From an uncultured bacterium (lineage in GTDB: Bacteria > Planctomycetota > JAJSAM01 > JAJVHW01): a DNA stretch of 64,000 bases. Positions 25,706 to 34,390 of the stretch are shown in pieces. Location of the stretch: the NCBI GenBank assembly GCA_937996235.1, contig CALKVK010000009.1, positions 434,001 through 498,000 of the forward strand, given 5' to 3'. Below the pieces are notes generated by a model. That model had not been told where the DNA came from. It did no database searches and saw only the letters and a list, made by a program, of their open reading frames with translations. Each line of letters begins with the position of its first letter. Positions within the stretch are counted from its first letter, which is position 1. Made by a program: the position numbers and the translations under genes.

Positions 25706-28276
25706 TCAGAAGCGCTCGAGGAGCAGCCGGCCGAGCTCCCGGGCCGCGTCGTCGTCGAGCGCGTCGAGCTGCTGGACGATGTTGCGCGCGGGGTCGATCG
25801 ACGGGAAGCGGCCGGGCGTGCGCGCGATCTCGTCGACGGCGTCGCGCACGGCCTCCACGTAGCCGCGCGCGTGCGCGCTGCCGCCCTCGACCTCGGGCAG
25901 GAAGCCGAGGAGCGCCGCGAGGGCCGCGCGCGGCCGCCGGCACTCGGCGAGGGCCGAGAGCGCCGCCCGCACCTCGAGCCGCGCCTCGAGCTCCGTCGGC
26001 GAGAACCCGCTCGACGCGAACAGCGAGAGCGCCCGCAACGGGTGCGCGGCCACGGGGAGCAGGCGGCGCGCGTCGTGCACGTGACCGAGCTCGTGGCGCC
26101 GCACCGCGTCGAGGAGCGCCTCCGCGAGCACGCCCTCCTGGTCGAGCCGCGCCTCGACGCGCCGCGCCACTGCGGAGGGCGTGTCGAGCGCGACGCGCTC
26201 GGCGTCGGAGTGCGCCGGGCGCGGGACGAGCTCCACGCCGGGCGGCAGCGGAGCCGCGGCACGCTGCACGGCATCGAGCTCGAGGACCACGAGCCGGTCC
26301 ATCGTGAGTCCCGCGAGTCCCGCCCCGAGACCCGCGATGGGCGCCGGGAGTCCCTCGGCCTCGATCCAGCACTCGTCGAACGTCAGGTCCTCGCCGCGCA
26401 CGGTCGCCGCGACGTCCGCGCGCACGAGCACGACCCGGCCGAGGACGATGCGCGTGCCGGAGCCGTGGCGCTCTCCCACGAGCAGGAACAGCCCGCGGTC
26501 GTCGAACTCGTGCGCGAACGGGCCACCCGAGGCGACCGACGCCGCGAACGCGCCGAGGAGCGGGTACGTGCGCACCACGGCGCCGCCCGTCACGTCGCGG
26601 CCGAGGCGCGCGCGCGACGCCGCGGCGATGGCCGCGAGGACGTCGCCGACCGAAGGCGTCGAGGTGCCCGCCCGGCCGGCCGCGTCGAGCACGCGCCCGA
26701 TCTCCGCGACGTCGCCCAGGAAGCGGTCGAACGCGCGCTCCTGCTCTGCGATCGACGCGGCGCGCTCCTTCCAGGGCCCGCCCGGCGCGCTCGCGCGCGC
26801 GTCGGCGAGCACGTCCGCCGCCTCGTCGCGCCAGCCGACCGACACGAGCGACGTCGCGAGCCCGACGAGTGTCGGACCGTCGCGTGCGGCATCGGCCGCC
26901 GCGGCGCGCCGCTGCAGCTCGCGCCAGCGCGGCGCGTAGAGCTGCTCCGCCGCGGCGGCCTCGGGAGGCAGCGCCTCGATTCCGGCGCGGACGCCGCGCG
27001 CGTACTCGCCGCCGAGGATCCATGCGCGGCGTTCGACGCGTGCGACCGTCGCGGGTTCGGCGCCGGACGCGCGTGCGCGATCCGCGTCGCGGAGCGCGCC
27101 CTCCGCCTCGCCCAGCGCGAGCCGGACGCGCGCGCGCAGCAGGTGCAGCGGGCCCGCATCCGCGACCGCGGCGAGGACGTCGTCGCCCGTGACGGCCAGC
27201 GCGCTCGCGGCAAGCGCCGCCGCCTCGGCCGGCGACGCGGCGGCGGTGCACGCGGCGGTGCCGCTGCCGGAGTCTCCCGAGTCGGTCCCCTGCGCCGCCT
27301 GGACCGCACGCGTCAGCGCCTCCCCGGCGATCTCCGCGACGGCGGCGTCGCCGGGCGCCAGACGCAGCGCCTCGACGGCCCAGCGCGCGGCGAGCACGGG
27401 GTCGCCCGCATCGCGCGCCGCGGCGACCAGCCCCACGACGGTGCGGACGTCTTCGGCGTCGCGCGCGAGCGCCTCCAGGAATGCGTGCTGCGCGTCCTCG
27501 TGCCGGCCGCGGCCGAGCTCCAGCGCACCGAGGAACGTCCAGGGCAGCGCGAGGGTCGGAGCGTCCGCGGCCACCTCGCGCGCCTCGTCGGCCGCGCCCT
27601 GCGTGTCGCCCGCGCGGTGCAGCGCAAGGGCGTGCGCGACGCGCGCCCAGGGATGTCGCGGGTCGGCGTCGAGCGCGCGCGCGACCAGCACCTCCTGCCG
27701 CGCGCGTGTCGGTTCGATGCGTGCGGCGAGATAGAGCGCGAGGGGCTCGTCCGGGCGCGCCTCCAGCAGCCTCGCGTAGCGCGTCCGCAGCGCCCAGTCC
27801 GCAGGCGAGTCCACGAGCAGGTCCTGCAGGGCACGGTGCGCCGGCACGTAGCCCGGCTCACGCTCGACGAGCGCCTCGAGCACGGCGACCGCCTCGCCCG
27901 CGCGGCCGAGTCCGGAGAGCCGGCGCGCCCGCGCGAACTCGTCGCGGGCACGCTCCGGCTCGTGGGCGAGCGGCGGGGTCGCCGGCCGCAGCCTGGGCAC
28001 GTCGGACGGACCGCCGCGGGAGTCCGGCCCCGCCGACGCGCACGCGGCGAGCGTCAGGAGCACGCCGATCACGGCGCCCGACCCGGCTGCCGCCAGTGCG
28101 CGCCGCACCAGTCCGCGGCGCACCGGGCCGCGCCGCACCGGGCCGCGGCGCCCACCGCTCGGCGCGTCGCGGCTGTTGCGCGGGGGCGCAGCCGCTCCAC
28201 CGCGGCCCGGGCCGCTGTCGTTCGGCGCGGGAGCGTCGCTCCAGGAGCGTGCGCCGGCCGATGTCCTGCGCGTCAT
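25706..28276 (-). CDS. TPR-rich lipoprotein with C-terminal HELGH metalloprotease-like motif
   Basis: An 856-residue protein from the ATG at 28276. A Pro/Arg-rich leader with tandem RRGxV repeats precedes a lipoprotein signal (AVIGVLLTLAACAS). A GTG at 28108 (VRRALAAAG) would give a more usual signal peptide and may be the real start. TPR-type repeats fill residues about 100-450. In the last 130 residues, VRRHELGHVHDA (HELGH, residues 728-732) matches the HExxH zinc site, with several Glu 30-40 residues on (TELEARLE) that could be the third ligand. A periplasmic zinc protease is possible. Family not recognised. Confidence 0.7.
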   Translation of the reverse strand: MTRRTSAGARSWSDAPAPNDSGPGRGGAAAPPRNSRDAPSGGRRGPVRRGPVRRGLVRRALAAAGSGAVIGVLLTLAACASAGPDSRGGPSDVPRLRPATPPLAHEPERARDEFARARRLSGLGRAGEAVAVLEALVEREPGYVPAHRALQDLLVDSPADWALRTRYARLLEARPDEPLALYLAARIEPTRARQEVLVARALDADPRHPWARVAHALALHRAGDTQGAADEAREVAADAPTLALPWTFLGALELGRGRHEDAQHAFLEALARDAEDVRTVVGLVAAARDAGDPVLAARWAVEALRLAPGDAAVAEIAGEALTRAVQAAQGTDSGDSGSGTAACTAAASPAEAAALAASALAVTGDDVLAAVADAGPLHLLRARVRLALGEAEGALRDADRARASGAEPATVARVERRAWILGGEYARGVRAGIEALPPEAAAAEQLYAPRWRELQRRAAAADAARDGPTLVGLATSLVSVGWRDEAADVLADARASAPGGPWKERAASIAEQERAFDRFLGDVAEIGRVLDAAGRAGTSTPSVGDVLAAIAAASRARLGRDVTGGAVVRTYPLLGAFAASVASGGPFAHEFDDRGLFLLVGERHGSGTRIVLGRVVLVRADVAATVRGEDLTFDECWIEAEGLPAPIAGLGAGLAGLTMDRLVVLELDAVQRAAAPLPPGVELVPRPAHSDAERVALDTPSAVARRVEARLDQEGVLAEALLDAVRRHELGHVHDARRLLPVAAHPLRALSLFASSGFSPTELEARLEVRAALSALAECRRPRAALAALLGFLPEVEGGSAHARGYVEAVRDAVDEIARTPGRFPSIDPARNIVQQLDALDDDAARELGRLLLERF

Positions 28277-28546
28277 GGCGCGGACGATACCCCTCGCACG
28301 GCGCGGGCGTTCGCCGATCCTGCGCCGAGCGCCCGCGGCGGTACGGCCGGACGACGCGGACGACCGTCGGCGCGTGCCGCCCGCGCCGGGTGGATCACCA
28401 CCCTGTTCATCCACCGACGTCGCGACGCCGCGTCGCTCGCGCTACCGGGCGCCCACGTGTCGCCACGTCTGCAGGGCGGACCCGCGGCTGCCGGTGCGGA
28501 CGCGAGGCTCCCCGCGGAGCGCCAGGTCCCCCACCGGGCGACGGGA

Positions 28547-29149
28547 TCACAGCCGGCGGATCACCGTGACCGCGACACCCCGGATCTCGAGGTCGCCGGC
28601 GGCGACGTAGAGCGGATCGAGCGCCGCGTTCGCCGGCTGCAGGCGAACGCGCCCGTCCTTCTCGCGGTAGAGGCGCTTCAGCGTCGCATGGTTGCCCTCG
28701 ACGACGGCGACCACCACCTGGCCGTCGCGCGCCTGCGACGTGCGGCGCACGACGACCAGATCGCCGTCGTGGATGCCGTCGTCGATCATGGAGTCGCCGC
28801 GCACGGACAGCGCGTAGTGGTCGCCGTCGGTCGGCAGGATGTCGTCGGCCGAGACGAGCTCCGGCGTCTCGATCGCCTCGATGGGCGAGCCGGCGGCGAT
28901 CGACCCGAGCAGGGGCACACCGCGCTGCGGCAGGAAGTCCGGGTCGAGGATCTCGAGGGACCGGGCGAGCTGCGGGCTGCGGCGCACGGCGCCCCTGCGC
29001 TCGAGTGCGTTCAGGTGCTGGAACACGGTCACGCGGTGCACGCCCAAGTGCTCGCCGATCTCCTCGAAGGTCGGCGACATGCCGTGTGCCTGCTGGTACG
29101 CGCTCACGAAGCGCAGGATGTCGAGCTGACGGGCTGTGTAGGACCTCAC
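28547..29149 (-). CDS. lexA: LexA repressor
   Basis: SOS-response repressor, 200 residues from a GTG at 29149 with GAGG upstream. The N-terminal winged helix has SPTFEEIGEHLGVHRVTVFQ. The autocleavage site is Ala86-Gly87 in GSIAAGSPIE, and the catalytic dyad is Ser120 (VRGDSMIDDGI) and Lys158 (NHATLKRLY), so self-cleavage should work. The much longer open frame upstream is not coding. A strong promoter and a 25-codon ORF lie upstream on the same strand, which suggests a leader transcript. Confidence 0.95.
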   Translation of the reverse strand: MRSYTARQLDILRFVSAYQQAHGMSPTFEEIGEHLGVHRVTVFQHLNALERRGAVRRSPQLARSLEILDPDFLPQRGVPLLGSIAAGSPIEAIETPELVSADDILPTDGDHYALSVRGDSMIDDGIHDGDLVVVRRTSQARDGQVVVAVVEGNHATLKRLYREKDGRVRLQPANAALDPLYVAAGDLEIRGVAVTVIRRL

Positions 29150-29351
29150 CGCGCACCTCGCAGGGAACTGACGTCGCGCGGGCGGCGACGCGGCAGAGCG
29201 CGGGCGCCGCGCCGCCACACCCGCTCCTCCACACCCGCCGCACCCGCGCCGCCCGCCGCCCGGCTGCGTCGCGAGCTCGCGGCTGCGCCGCGAACCCGCA
29301 GGTGCACGGTGTGCCGCAGGCGAGCTGGGGGGCTGGTCGAGCCCGCAGCAC

Positions 29352-29429
29352 TCAAAGGACGAGCGCGCCCGCCACGACCGCGACCAGGCACAGGAAGACC
29401 GGGAGCTCACACACGATGAGTCGCAGCAT
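29352..29429 (-). CDS. 25-residue hydrophobic peptide upstream of lexA
   Basis: ATG at 29429 with GGAGG six bases upstream, ending in TGA. The peptide MLRLIVCELPVFLCLVAVVA plus GALVL is one membrane helix with a single basic N-terminal residue and two cysteines. It sits between a good promoter and lexA, about 200 bases upstream of the lexA start on the same strand. It could be a small membrane protein in the SOS transcript or a leader peptide. No homologue recognised. Confidence 0.5.
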   Translation of the reverse strand: MLRLIVCELPVFLCLVAVVAGALVL

Positions 29430-29441
29430 GTCAGACCTCCG

Positions 29442-29503
29442 TTTCCGAACGAAAGACTAACGGCCGGAGCGGCGCCGTCAACGGAAAAGTTCGTACTTCG
29501 TAA
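29442..29503 (-). promoter_or_regulatory. Promoter and candidate operators for the small ORF/lexA transcript
   Basis: On the minus strand, -35 TTGACG (29476-29481) and -10 TAGTCT (29454-29459) are separated by 16 bases, one of the few consensus-like sigma70 pairs in the window. At the start-site side lies TTTCGTTCGGAAA (29442-29454), with TTTC/GAAA arms. Upstream of -35 is a direct repeat TTCGTAC-TTCGTAA on the plus strand (29490-29503). Either could be the LexA operator; neither matches the classical E. coli or Bacillus box. Confidence 0.5.
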
Positions 29504-29620
29504 GCATCCAGAGCCCTGTCGGCGAGACCCGCGCGGCGGACCGCAGGCGGCCCCGGAGACGTTCCGTCGACGCTCCCCGATGGCGCGCGCGCCCGGACGC
29601 GGAGGCGCTACGATCGCGCG

Positions 29621-30040
29621 ATGCCGGTCGACGAGGCGCGTCGCACCCTGCCCCGCGGGAGCCGCGTGCGCCGCAGCCGCGAGGTGCGCCGCGCGTTCGA
29701 CCTGGGACGCCCCGGCGCCGCCGGGCCCGTGGTGGTCTATGCGTTCGACCGGGGCGACGCGCTCCCGGCGCGGTACGCGCTCGTCGTCGGCCGCCGCTGG
29801 GGCGGCGCCGTCGAGCGCAACCGGGTGCGCCGGCTGCTCCGCGAGGCGTTCCGGCTGGAGCGCCCGGGACTGCCGGCGGGCTTCGACTGCGTGCTCGTTC
29901 CGCGCTCGGACGTGGCGTCGGTCACGCTCGCCGCGCTGCGCGACGACGTGCGGACCGCCGCTCGGAGCGCCGCGCGCAGGTTCCGCCGGGAGGGGCCGGG
30001 AGCGCCGCGCCCCGACGCCGGCCGGAAGCGCCGCCGCTGA
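29621..30040 (+). CDS. rnpA: Ribonuclease P protein component
   Basis: Protein subunit of RNase P, which trims tRNA 5' leaders. The 139 residues begin with LPRGSRVRRSREVRRAFDLG and carry the RNR signature VERNRVRRLLREAFR. A basic C-terminal extension (GRKRRR) is added. The usual rpmH upstream and yidC downstream are missing; only yidD follows, overlapping by one base (TGATG). Confidence 0.95.
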   Translation: MPVDEARRTLPRGSRVRRSREVRRAFDLGRPGAAGPVVVYAFDRGDALPARYALVVGRRWGGAVERNRVRRLLREAFRLERPGLPAGFDCVLVPRSDVASVTLAALRDDVRTAARSAARRFRREGPGAPRPDAGRKRRR

Positions 30041-30261
30041 TGCCGGGGCTCGCCGCACGCGTCCTCGTCGGCGCCGTGCGCGTCTACCGCCACACGCTGT
30101 CCCCGCTCCTGCGCGCGGGGTGCCGCTTCGAGCCCTCGTGCTCGCGCTACGCCGAGGAGGCGCTCGTGCGGCACGGCGCCTGGCGCGGCACGCTGCTCAC
30201 CGCCCGGCGTCTGCTGCGCTGCCGCCCGGGCGGCGGGCACGGCTACGACCCGGTGCCCTGA
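30040..30261 (+). CDS. yidD: Membrane protein insertion efficiency factor YidD
   Basis: A 73-residue membrane-associated protein that assists YidC-dependent insertion. The family core is complete: VRVYRHTLSPLLRAGCRFEP, SCSRYAEEALVRHGAWRG, RRLLRCRPGGGHGYDPVP. It overlaps rnpA by one base and converges with the SurA/PpiD-like gene. Confidence 0.96.
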   Translation: MPGLAARVLVGAVRVYRHTLSPLLRAGCRFEPSCSRYAEEALVRHGAWRGTLLTARRLLRCRPGGGHGYDPVP

Positions 30262-30270
30262 CCCGTGCGT

Positions 30271-30304
30271 GCGGCGCCGGGACCGCGCGCGGTCCGTGCG
30301 CCGC
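30271..30304. terminator. Long imperfect hairpin at convergent yidD/chaperone ends
   Basis: GCGGCGC (30271-30277) pairs with GCGCCGC (30298-30304) around the perfect palindrome GGACCGCGCGCGGTCC (30280-30295), giving 15 paired bases with a small internal loop. The position between convergent stops suggests a bidirectional terminator; no T-tract. Confidence 0.5.
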
Positions 30305-30312
30305 GACGCGCG

Positions 30313-32295
30313 TCAGGAGCCGTCGCCGGGCGCGCCGCCGTCGACCGGCTTCTCGATCTCGAGGTGGAAGCGGCGCGCGAGGGCCGCGCGATCGAACAGC
30401 TGCATGAACGCGCCGCTGCTCTCCCGCATCTGGAGCAGGCGCTGGCGGTGCAGATCCTCGCGCCGGATCTCCAGCGGCCCGGGCAGCACGCGCTCGTCCA
30501 CGCGTTCGAGGAGCGCGGCCTCGATCGAGTCGTCGAGCAGCACGTCCGCGCGGAACGTGCCCGCATCGAGGGCGCTCAGCACCGCGTAGTCGCGGACCAC
30601 GCGGTTCCGGTAGCGGATCTCGTCGCGCGCGGCGAGCGCCGCGGCGTCCGCGCCGTCCACCGGCGGCTCGGGCCGCTCCGACGTCGTCGAGCGCAGCGCG
30701 CGGATCGTGCGCAGCGTCAGCCCCGCCGCGGACGCCGCCGCCTCGAACGACGTGCTGCCGGCCGCCTGGTCGCGCAGGGCCTCGAGCGACTTCCGTGCGC
30801 GCTCGCGCACCTCGTGCTCCCGCCACATGCCGACGATCTCGTCGCGCGCCTCGTCCACGGTCCGGACGCGCGTCGGCTCGAAGCCGGCCAGGCGCAGGAC
30901 CATGTAGCCGCGGTCGTCGAGGTTGCGACCGAACCGCGTCGTCGGGACCGGCTGCGTGTGGACGACCGGGACGAAGGCGGCGCCGGCCGCAGGCCCCTTG
31001 AGCGCCTCGCGCACGACCACGGCCATCTCGCTCTCCGCGGCGAGCCCGTCGGGATAGCGCTCGGCGAGCTCCGAGTCCGCGAGCGGCTCCGCGTTGCGGA
31101 CCACGCGAACGCCCTGGACGAGGTACTCCTGGGCGAGATCCTCGAAGCTGCGCCCCTCGCGCTCGGCGCGCGCGGCGAAGAGCTTGAGGAACTGCTGCGC
31201 CAGGACCTCGCGCTCGATCTGCTCGCGCCACAGCTTGTCGTAGAGCTCGATCTTGTTCGACGGCGGCGTCTCCAGCGTCGGATCGGGGGGCGGCGAGCCC
31301 GCTCTCTCCGGGTGTCCGGCCGCCGTGGCCGCCGCGAGCTGCTCCTCGTAGACCTTCTTCGCCGCGTCGTAGCGCGCGCGCGCCTGGCGGAGCCAGTTCT
31401 CGCGCGTGTAGATCGCGGTCTCCGAGCCCACGAACGCGTTCAGACCGAGCCGCTTGAGGTCGGCGTCCGACTTCAGCACGCCGGCGTCGCGGAGCACGTT
31501 CTCGATCGCGCGCATGTTCGCGTCGGTCATCTCAAGCACGCGCAGGTAGGCCGTCTCGACCACCTTCTTCGCCGGGACGCTCAGGACGGCGACGGACTCC
31601 GGGAGGCGGGTGAAGTCGCGGAGCACGGCGTCGTCGGGCGACGCGGCTTCCACGTCGGCACGGAACGTGGCGTACGGCTGGACCGTGTACGAGACGCGCA
31701 GCGTCGGGTTCTCGGTGCGCCAGGCCTCGAACGCGGCCCGCGAGTCCACGCGGGCGATCGGCGCCACGCACGCGCGCTTGTAGAGCTCGACGCGCATGAC
31801 CTCCTCGAGCGCGCGCTCGAAGCCGCGGGTCGTCATCTGCCCCCGCGCGACCTCCGCGACGGTCCGGCTGTACTGCGCCTCGCTCCACGCGCCGTACCGG
31901 GAGATGATCTGGACGACCTGCTCGTGCAGCTGCGCCGCCGGTACGTGCACGCCCGCGGCGCGGGCCGCGGCATCCAGCACGATGTGGGACCAGACGGCGT
32001 CGGCGGCCTCGTCGCCGCCCGGCAGGTCCTGGTTCAGGAAGGCGTGGAAGGCGCGCAGCCGCGTGCGGGTCGCGTCGAACTCCGACTCGGTCACCGAGTG
32101 CTTCGTGCCGTCGATCTCGAACGTCCCGATCACCCGGCTCCCGCCGGAACCGAGGGCGCCGCTGCAGCTCCCGAAGCTCGGGGCGGCGAAGCTGATCACG
32201 ATGGCGACGAGGAAGGCCAGCACGAGGCGGCGCTTCCAGACCGCCCACGCGGTCTCCTCCTCGTGGCGTTCGACGTCGAGCGGATTGACTTGCAT
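30313..32295 (-). CDS. Membrane-anchored SurA/PpiD-like periplasmic chaperone
   Basis: A 660-residue protein: cytoplasmic N-tail (about 25 residues), one transmembrane helix (RLVLAFLVAIVISFAAPSFG), then a large periplasmic part. The arrangement and the helical segments (SEFDATRTRLRAFHAFLNQ and ERALEEVMRVELYKRA) resemble the SurA N-terminal/PpiD chaperone region. A parvulin core is degenerate at best; GYMVLRLAGFEPTRVRTVDE looks like its end. Likely helps fold exported proteins, perhaps pseudopilins. Last gene of the long minus-strand block, 137 bases after scpB. Confidence 0.7.
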   Translation of the reverse strand: MQVNPLDVERHEEETAWAVWKRRLVLAFLVAIVISFAAPSFGSCSGALGSGGSRVIGTFEIDGTKHSVTESEFDATRTRLRAFHAFLNQDLPGGDEAADAVWSHIVLDAAARAAGVHVPAAQLHEQVVQIISRYGAWSEAQYSRTVAEVARGQMTTRGFERALEEVMRVELYKRACVAPIARVDSRAAFEAWRTENPTLRVSYTVQPYATFRADVEAASPDDAVLRDFTRLPESVAVLSVPAKKVVETAYLRVLEMTDANMRAIENVLRDAGVLKSDADLKRLGLNAFVGSETAIYTRENWLRQARARYDAAKKVYEEQLAAATAAGHPERAGSPPPDPTLETPPSNKIELYDKLWREQIEREVLAQQFLKLFAARAEREGRSFEDLAQEYLVQGVRVVRNAEPLADSELAERYPDGLAAESEMAVVVREALKGPAAGAAFVPVVHTQPVPTTRFGRNLDDRGYMVLRLAGFEPTRVRTVDEARDEIVGMWREHEVRERARKSLEALRDQAAGSTSFEAAASAAGLTLRTIRALRSTTSERPEPPVDGADAAALAARDEIRYRNRVVRDYAVLSALDAGTFRADVLLDDSIEAALLERVDERVLPGPLEIRREDLHRQRLLQMRESSGAFMQLFDRAALARRFHLEIEKPVDGGAPGDGS

Positions 32296-32432
32296 GTGCG
32301 ACAGCTCCGGACCGGTGCCCGACGCCCGTGGGCGCGGGGTGCTGCAGGACGCGAACGCCGGATGCTACCCGGCCCGGGAGGAGAGGTCGAAGGAGGCGCG
32401 GCGGGACGCGGCAGGCGGCCCCACGGCGCAGC

Positions 32433-33296
32433 TCACACCGGGCGCCGCAGCATCTCCCGGTCGCTCGGCAGATCCTTCAGGTCGCGCAGCCCGAAGTGCT
32501 CGAGGAACGCCGCCGTCGTGCCGTAGAGCAGCGGCGACCCGGGCAGGTCCGCCCGTCCGGCCACGCGCACGAGCCCGCGCTCGATGAGGGTGCGCAGCAC
32601 CTCGCCGCTCGCGACGCCGCGGATCTTCTCCACGTCGGTGCGCAGCACCGGCTGCCGGTACGCCACGATGGCGAGCGTCTCGATCGCGGCGGGCGACAGC
32701 TTCTCGGTGCTCGGCCTGCGGCCGAGCCGCGCCAGCACGCCCGAGAACTCCGGGCGCGTGCGGAGCTGGACACCGCCGGCGATCTCGTCGACCTCGAACG
32801 CGCGGCCCCCCGCGGCGTAGCTCGCGCCGAGCTCGGCGAGCGCGGCCCGCACGGCCGCGACGTCCGCTGCGCCGGAGAGGTGCGCGAGGCGCCGCAGCGG
32901 CAGCGGCGCCGGCGCCGCGAAGAGCAGCGCCTCGAGCCGGATCGGGAGCGGCACGCCGGCCCAGAACGCAGCGTCCTCTTCGCCGAGATGGGCGTCCGCC
33001 GGCTCGTCGGCCGCGGGCGGTGCGGCATCGTCGCCGCCCTCGGGCGGTGCGGCGCCGTCGCCGCCGTCGGACGCAGCGTCGGCGACGTCGTGCGGCTCGC
33101 CGGTCACGTGCTCCGCGGCGACGGACGCGGCCCCTGTGCCGTCGTCGGCGGTCTCCGCCGCAGCGTCCTCGCGCGCGACGCCGAGCGCGGCCCGGAGGGC
33201 GCTCGGCGACACGCGCGGACGCGCGGACTCCGCGAGCGGCTCCCCGGCCTCGGGCTGCTCCTCCGCCGCTGCGGCGGACGTGTCCTCGAGCGTCAT
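32433..33296 (-). CDS. scpB: Segregation and condensation protein B with long acidic N-terminal extension
   Basis: Kleisin-associated winged-helix subunit of the SMC-ScpAB complex. The conserved core starts about residue 118 (PIRLEALLFAAPAPLPLRRL) and includes LSPAAIETLAIVAYRQPVLR and EKIRGVASGEVLRTLIERGL. The first 115 residues are Ala/Glu/Asp-rich low complexity, absent from typical ScpB of about 190 residues. The ATG at 33296 overlaps the stop of the SurA-like lipoprotein gene (ATGA). ScpA is not adjacent. Confidence 0.93.
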   Translation of the reverse strand: MTLEDTSAAAAEEQPEAGEPLAESARPRVSPSALRAALGVAREDAAAETADDGTGAASVAAEHVTGEPHDVADAASDGGDGAAPPEGGDDAAPPAADEPADAHLGEEDAAFWAGVPLPIRLEALLFAAPAPLPLRRLAHLSGAADVAAVRAALAELGASYAAGGRAFEVDEIAGGVQLRTRPEFSGVLARLGRRPSTEKLSPAAIETLAIVAYRQPVLRTDVEKIRGVASGEVLRTLIERGLVRVAGRADLPGSPLLYGTTAAFLEHFGLRDLKDLPSDREMLRRPV

Positions 33297-34390
33297 CGTG
33301 CGTCCTCGCCGAGCCAGGGCACGAGGCCGCGCCCACCGCGCCGGACCTCGACGGCCGCCCGCTCGATCGCCCGGCCGCGCCACGCAAGATACTCCGGCAC
33401 ACCGACCGCCCTGCGCCGCAGCTCGGCCTCCACCCGCTCGCGCAGCTCCGGCCACGGCGCCCCGTCTCCCGGCCACGCGGCGACCACCTTGACGACCTCC
33501 CAGCAGGTGCGGCCGTCCGGAGCCTCGAACGGGGTGGGACCGAGCAGGTCTCCCGGCGCCGCCGCGAAGAGCTCCTCCGCGCGCTCGGCCGGTCGCACGT
33601 CCGAACGCGCGAGTGGTGCCGGCGCGGCCGGGGCGCGCAGGCCGAGACGCTCGGCGAGGAGCGTCATGTCGGCGCCGTCGCGCAGGCGGGCCAGGCCCGC
33701 GTCGGCGGCAGCCCGGTCCGGGAACACCAGTGCGCGCACCTCGACCCGCGCCTCGCGGATCTGGTCGAGCCGGACGAGGCGGTCGCGCAGGAGCGCGACG
33801 CGCGCGAGCCGCTCCGCGTCGCGCCGGAACGACTCGAAGTCGCGACCGAACCGCTCGGCGAGGAGTTGCTCGAGGACCGCGTCCGGGCCGTACTGGATGC
33901 GCACGTCGCGGCGGCGCTCCTCGATGTACGCGTCGGCCCGTGCGCGCACCTCGCCGGCGGCGACGTCGACGCCCTCGCGCCCGGCCTCCGCGGTGACGAG
34001 CGCCTCGTCGACGAGCTGCCCGAGCGCGTCGCGGGCCCGGTCGGGGAAGTAGCGCAGGATGAAGTCGCCGAGGTCGGCGTTGGTGATGCCGCGTCCGTCC
34101 ACCACGTAGAGCACCGCGTCCGCGCCGCGCTCGGGCGCCGGCAGCCCGCTGCCGCCCGCGGCGCTCGGCGGTGCCACGAGCGGGGAGTCCGGCAGCCGCT
34201 GCTCCGCACGCCCGCGCGACGGCGCCGCGTCGAGCGGATCGGGGCCCGCACGGTCACCCAGGTCGGGCGCGGGCGGTGCAGCCGGAGGGGGGACCGCCGC
34301 GCAGGCGCCGGCGAGCCAGACGCAGAGCGCCGTCCCGAGAGCGCAACGGACACGCTGCGACGACGGACGGCGGGGACCGGGAGCGCTCAG
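33293..34390 (-). CDS. SurA-like peptidyl-prolyl isomerase lipoprotein
   Basis: A lipoprotein of about 365 residues. ALYVVDGRGITNADLGDFIL-type text (present as VLYVVDGRGITNADLGD) opens a SurA/PrsA-like chaperone region, and residues near RVEVRALVFPDRAAADAGLA look like the start of a parvulin domain. The signal VRCALGTALCVWLAGACAA ends in a lipobox-like AGAC. No ATG, GTG or TTG fits just before the signal. The best start is CTG at 34390, overlapping the upstream stop as CTGA; the next in-frame ATG (34504) would overlap the upstream gene by 118 bases. Confidence 0.72.
   Translation of the reverse strand: MSAPGPRRPSSQRVRCALGTALCVWLAGACAAVPPPAAPPAPDLGDRAGPDPLDAAPSRGRAEQRLPDSPLVAPPSAAGGSGLPAPERGADAVLYVVDGRGITNADLGDFILRYFPDRARDALGQLVDEALVTAEAGREGVDVAAGEVRARADAYIEERRRDVRIQYGPDAVLEQLLAERFGRDFESFRRDAERLARVALLRDRLVRLDQIREARVEVRALVFPDRAAADAGLARLRDGADMTLLAERLGLRAPAAPAPLARSDVRPAERAEELFAAAPGDLLGPTPFEAPDGRTCWEVVKVVAAWPGDGAPWPELRERVEAELRRRAVGVPEYLAWRGRAIERAAVEVRRGGRGLVPWLGEDAR

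Noticed and set aside
28277..28546. Possible gene between lexA and the TPR lipoprotein
   Set aside because: Frames here are shadows with no ribosome site. Only a short GGGTGG/CCACCC hairpin at 28388-28403 was seen, without a T-tract.
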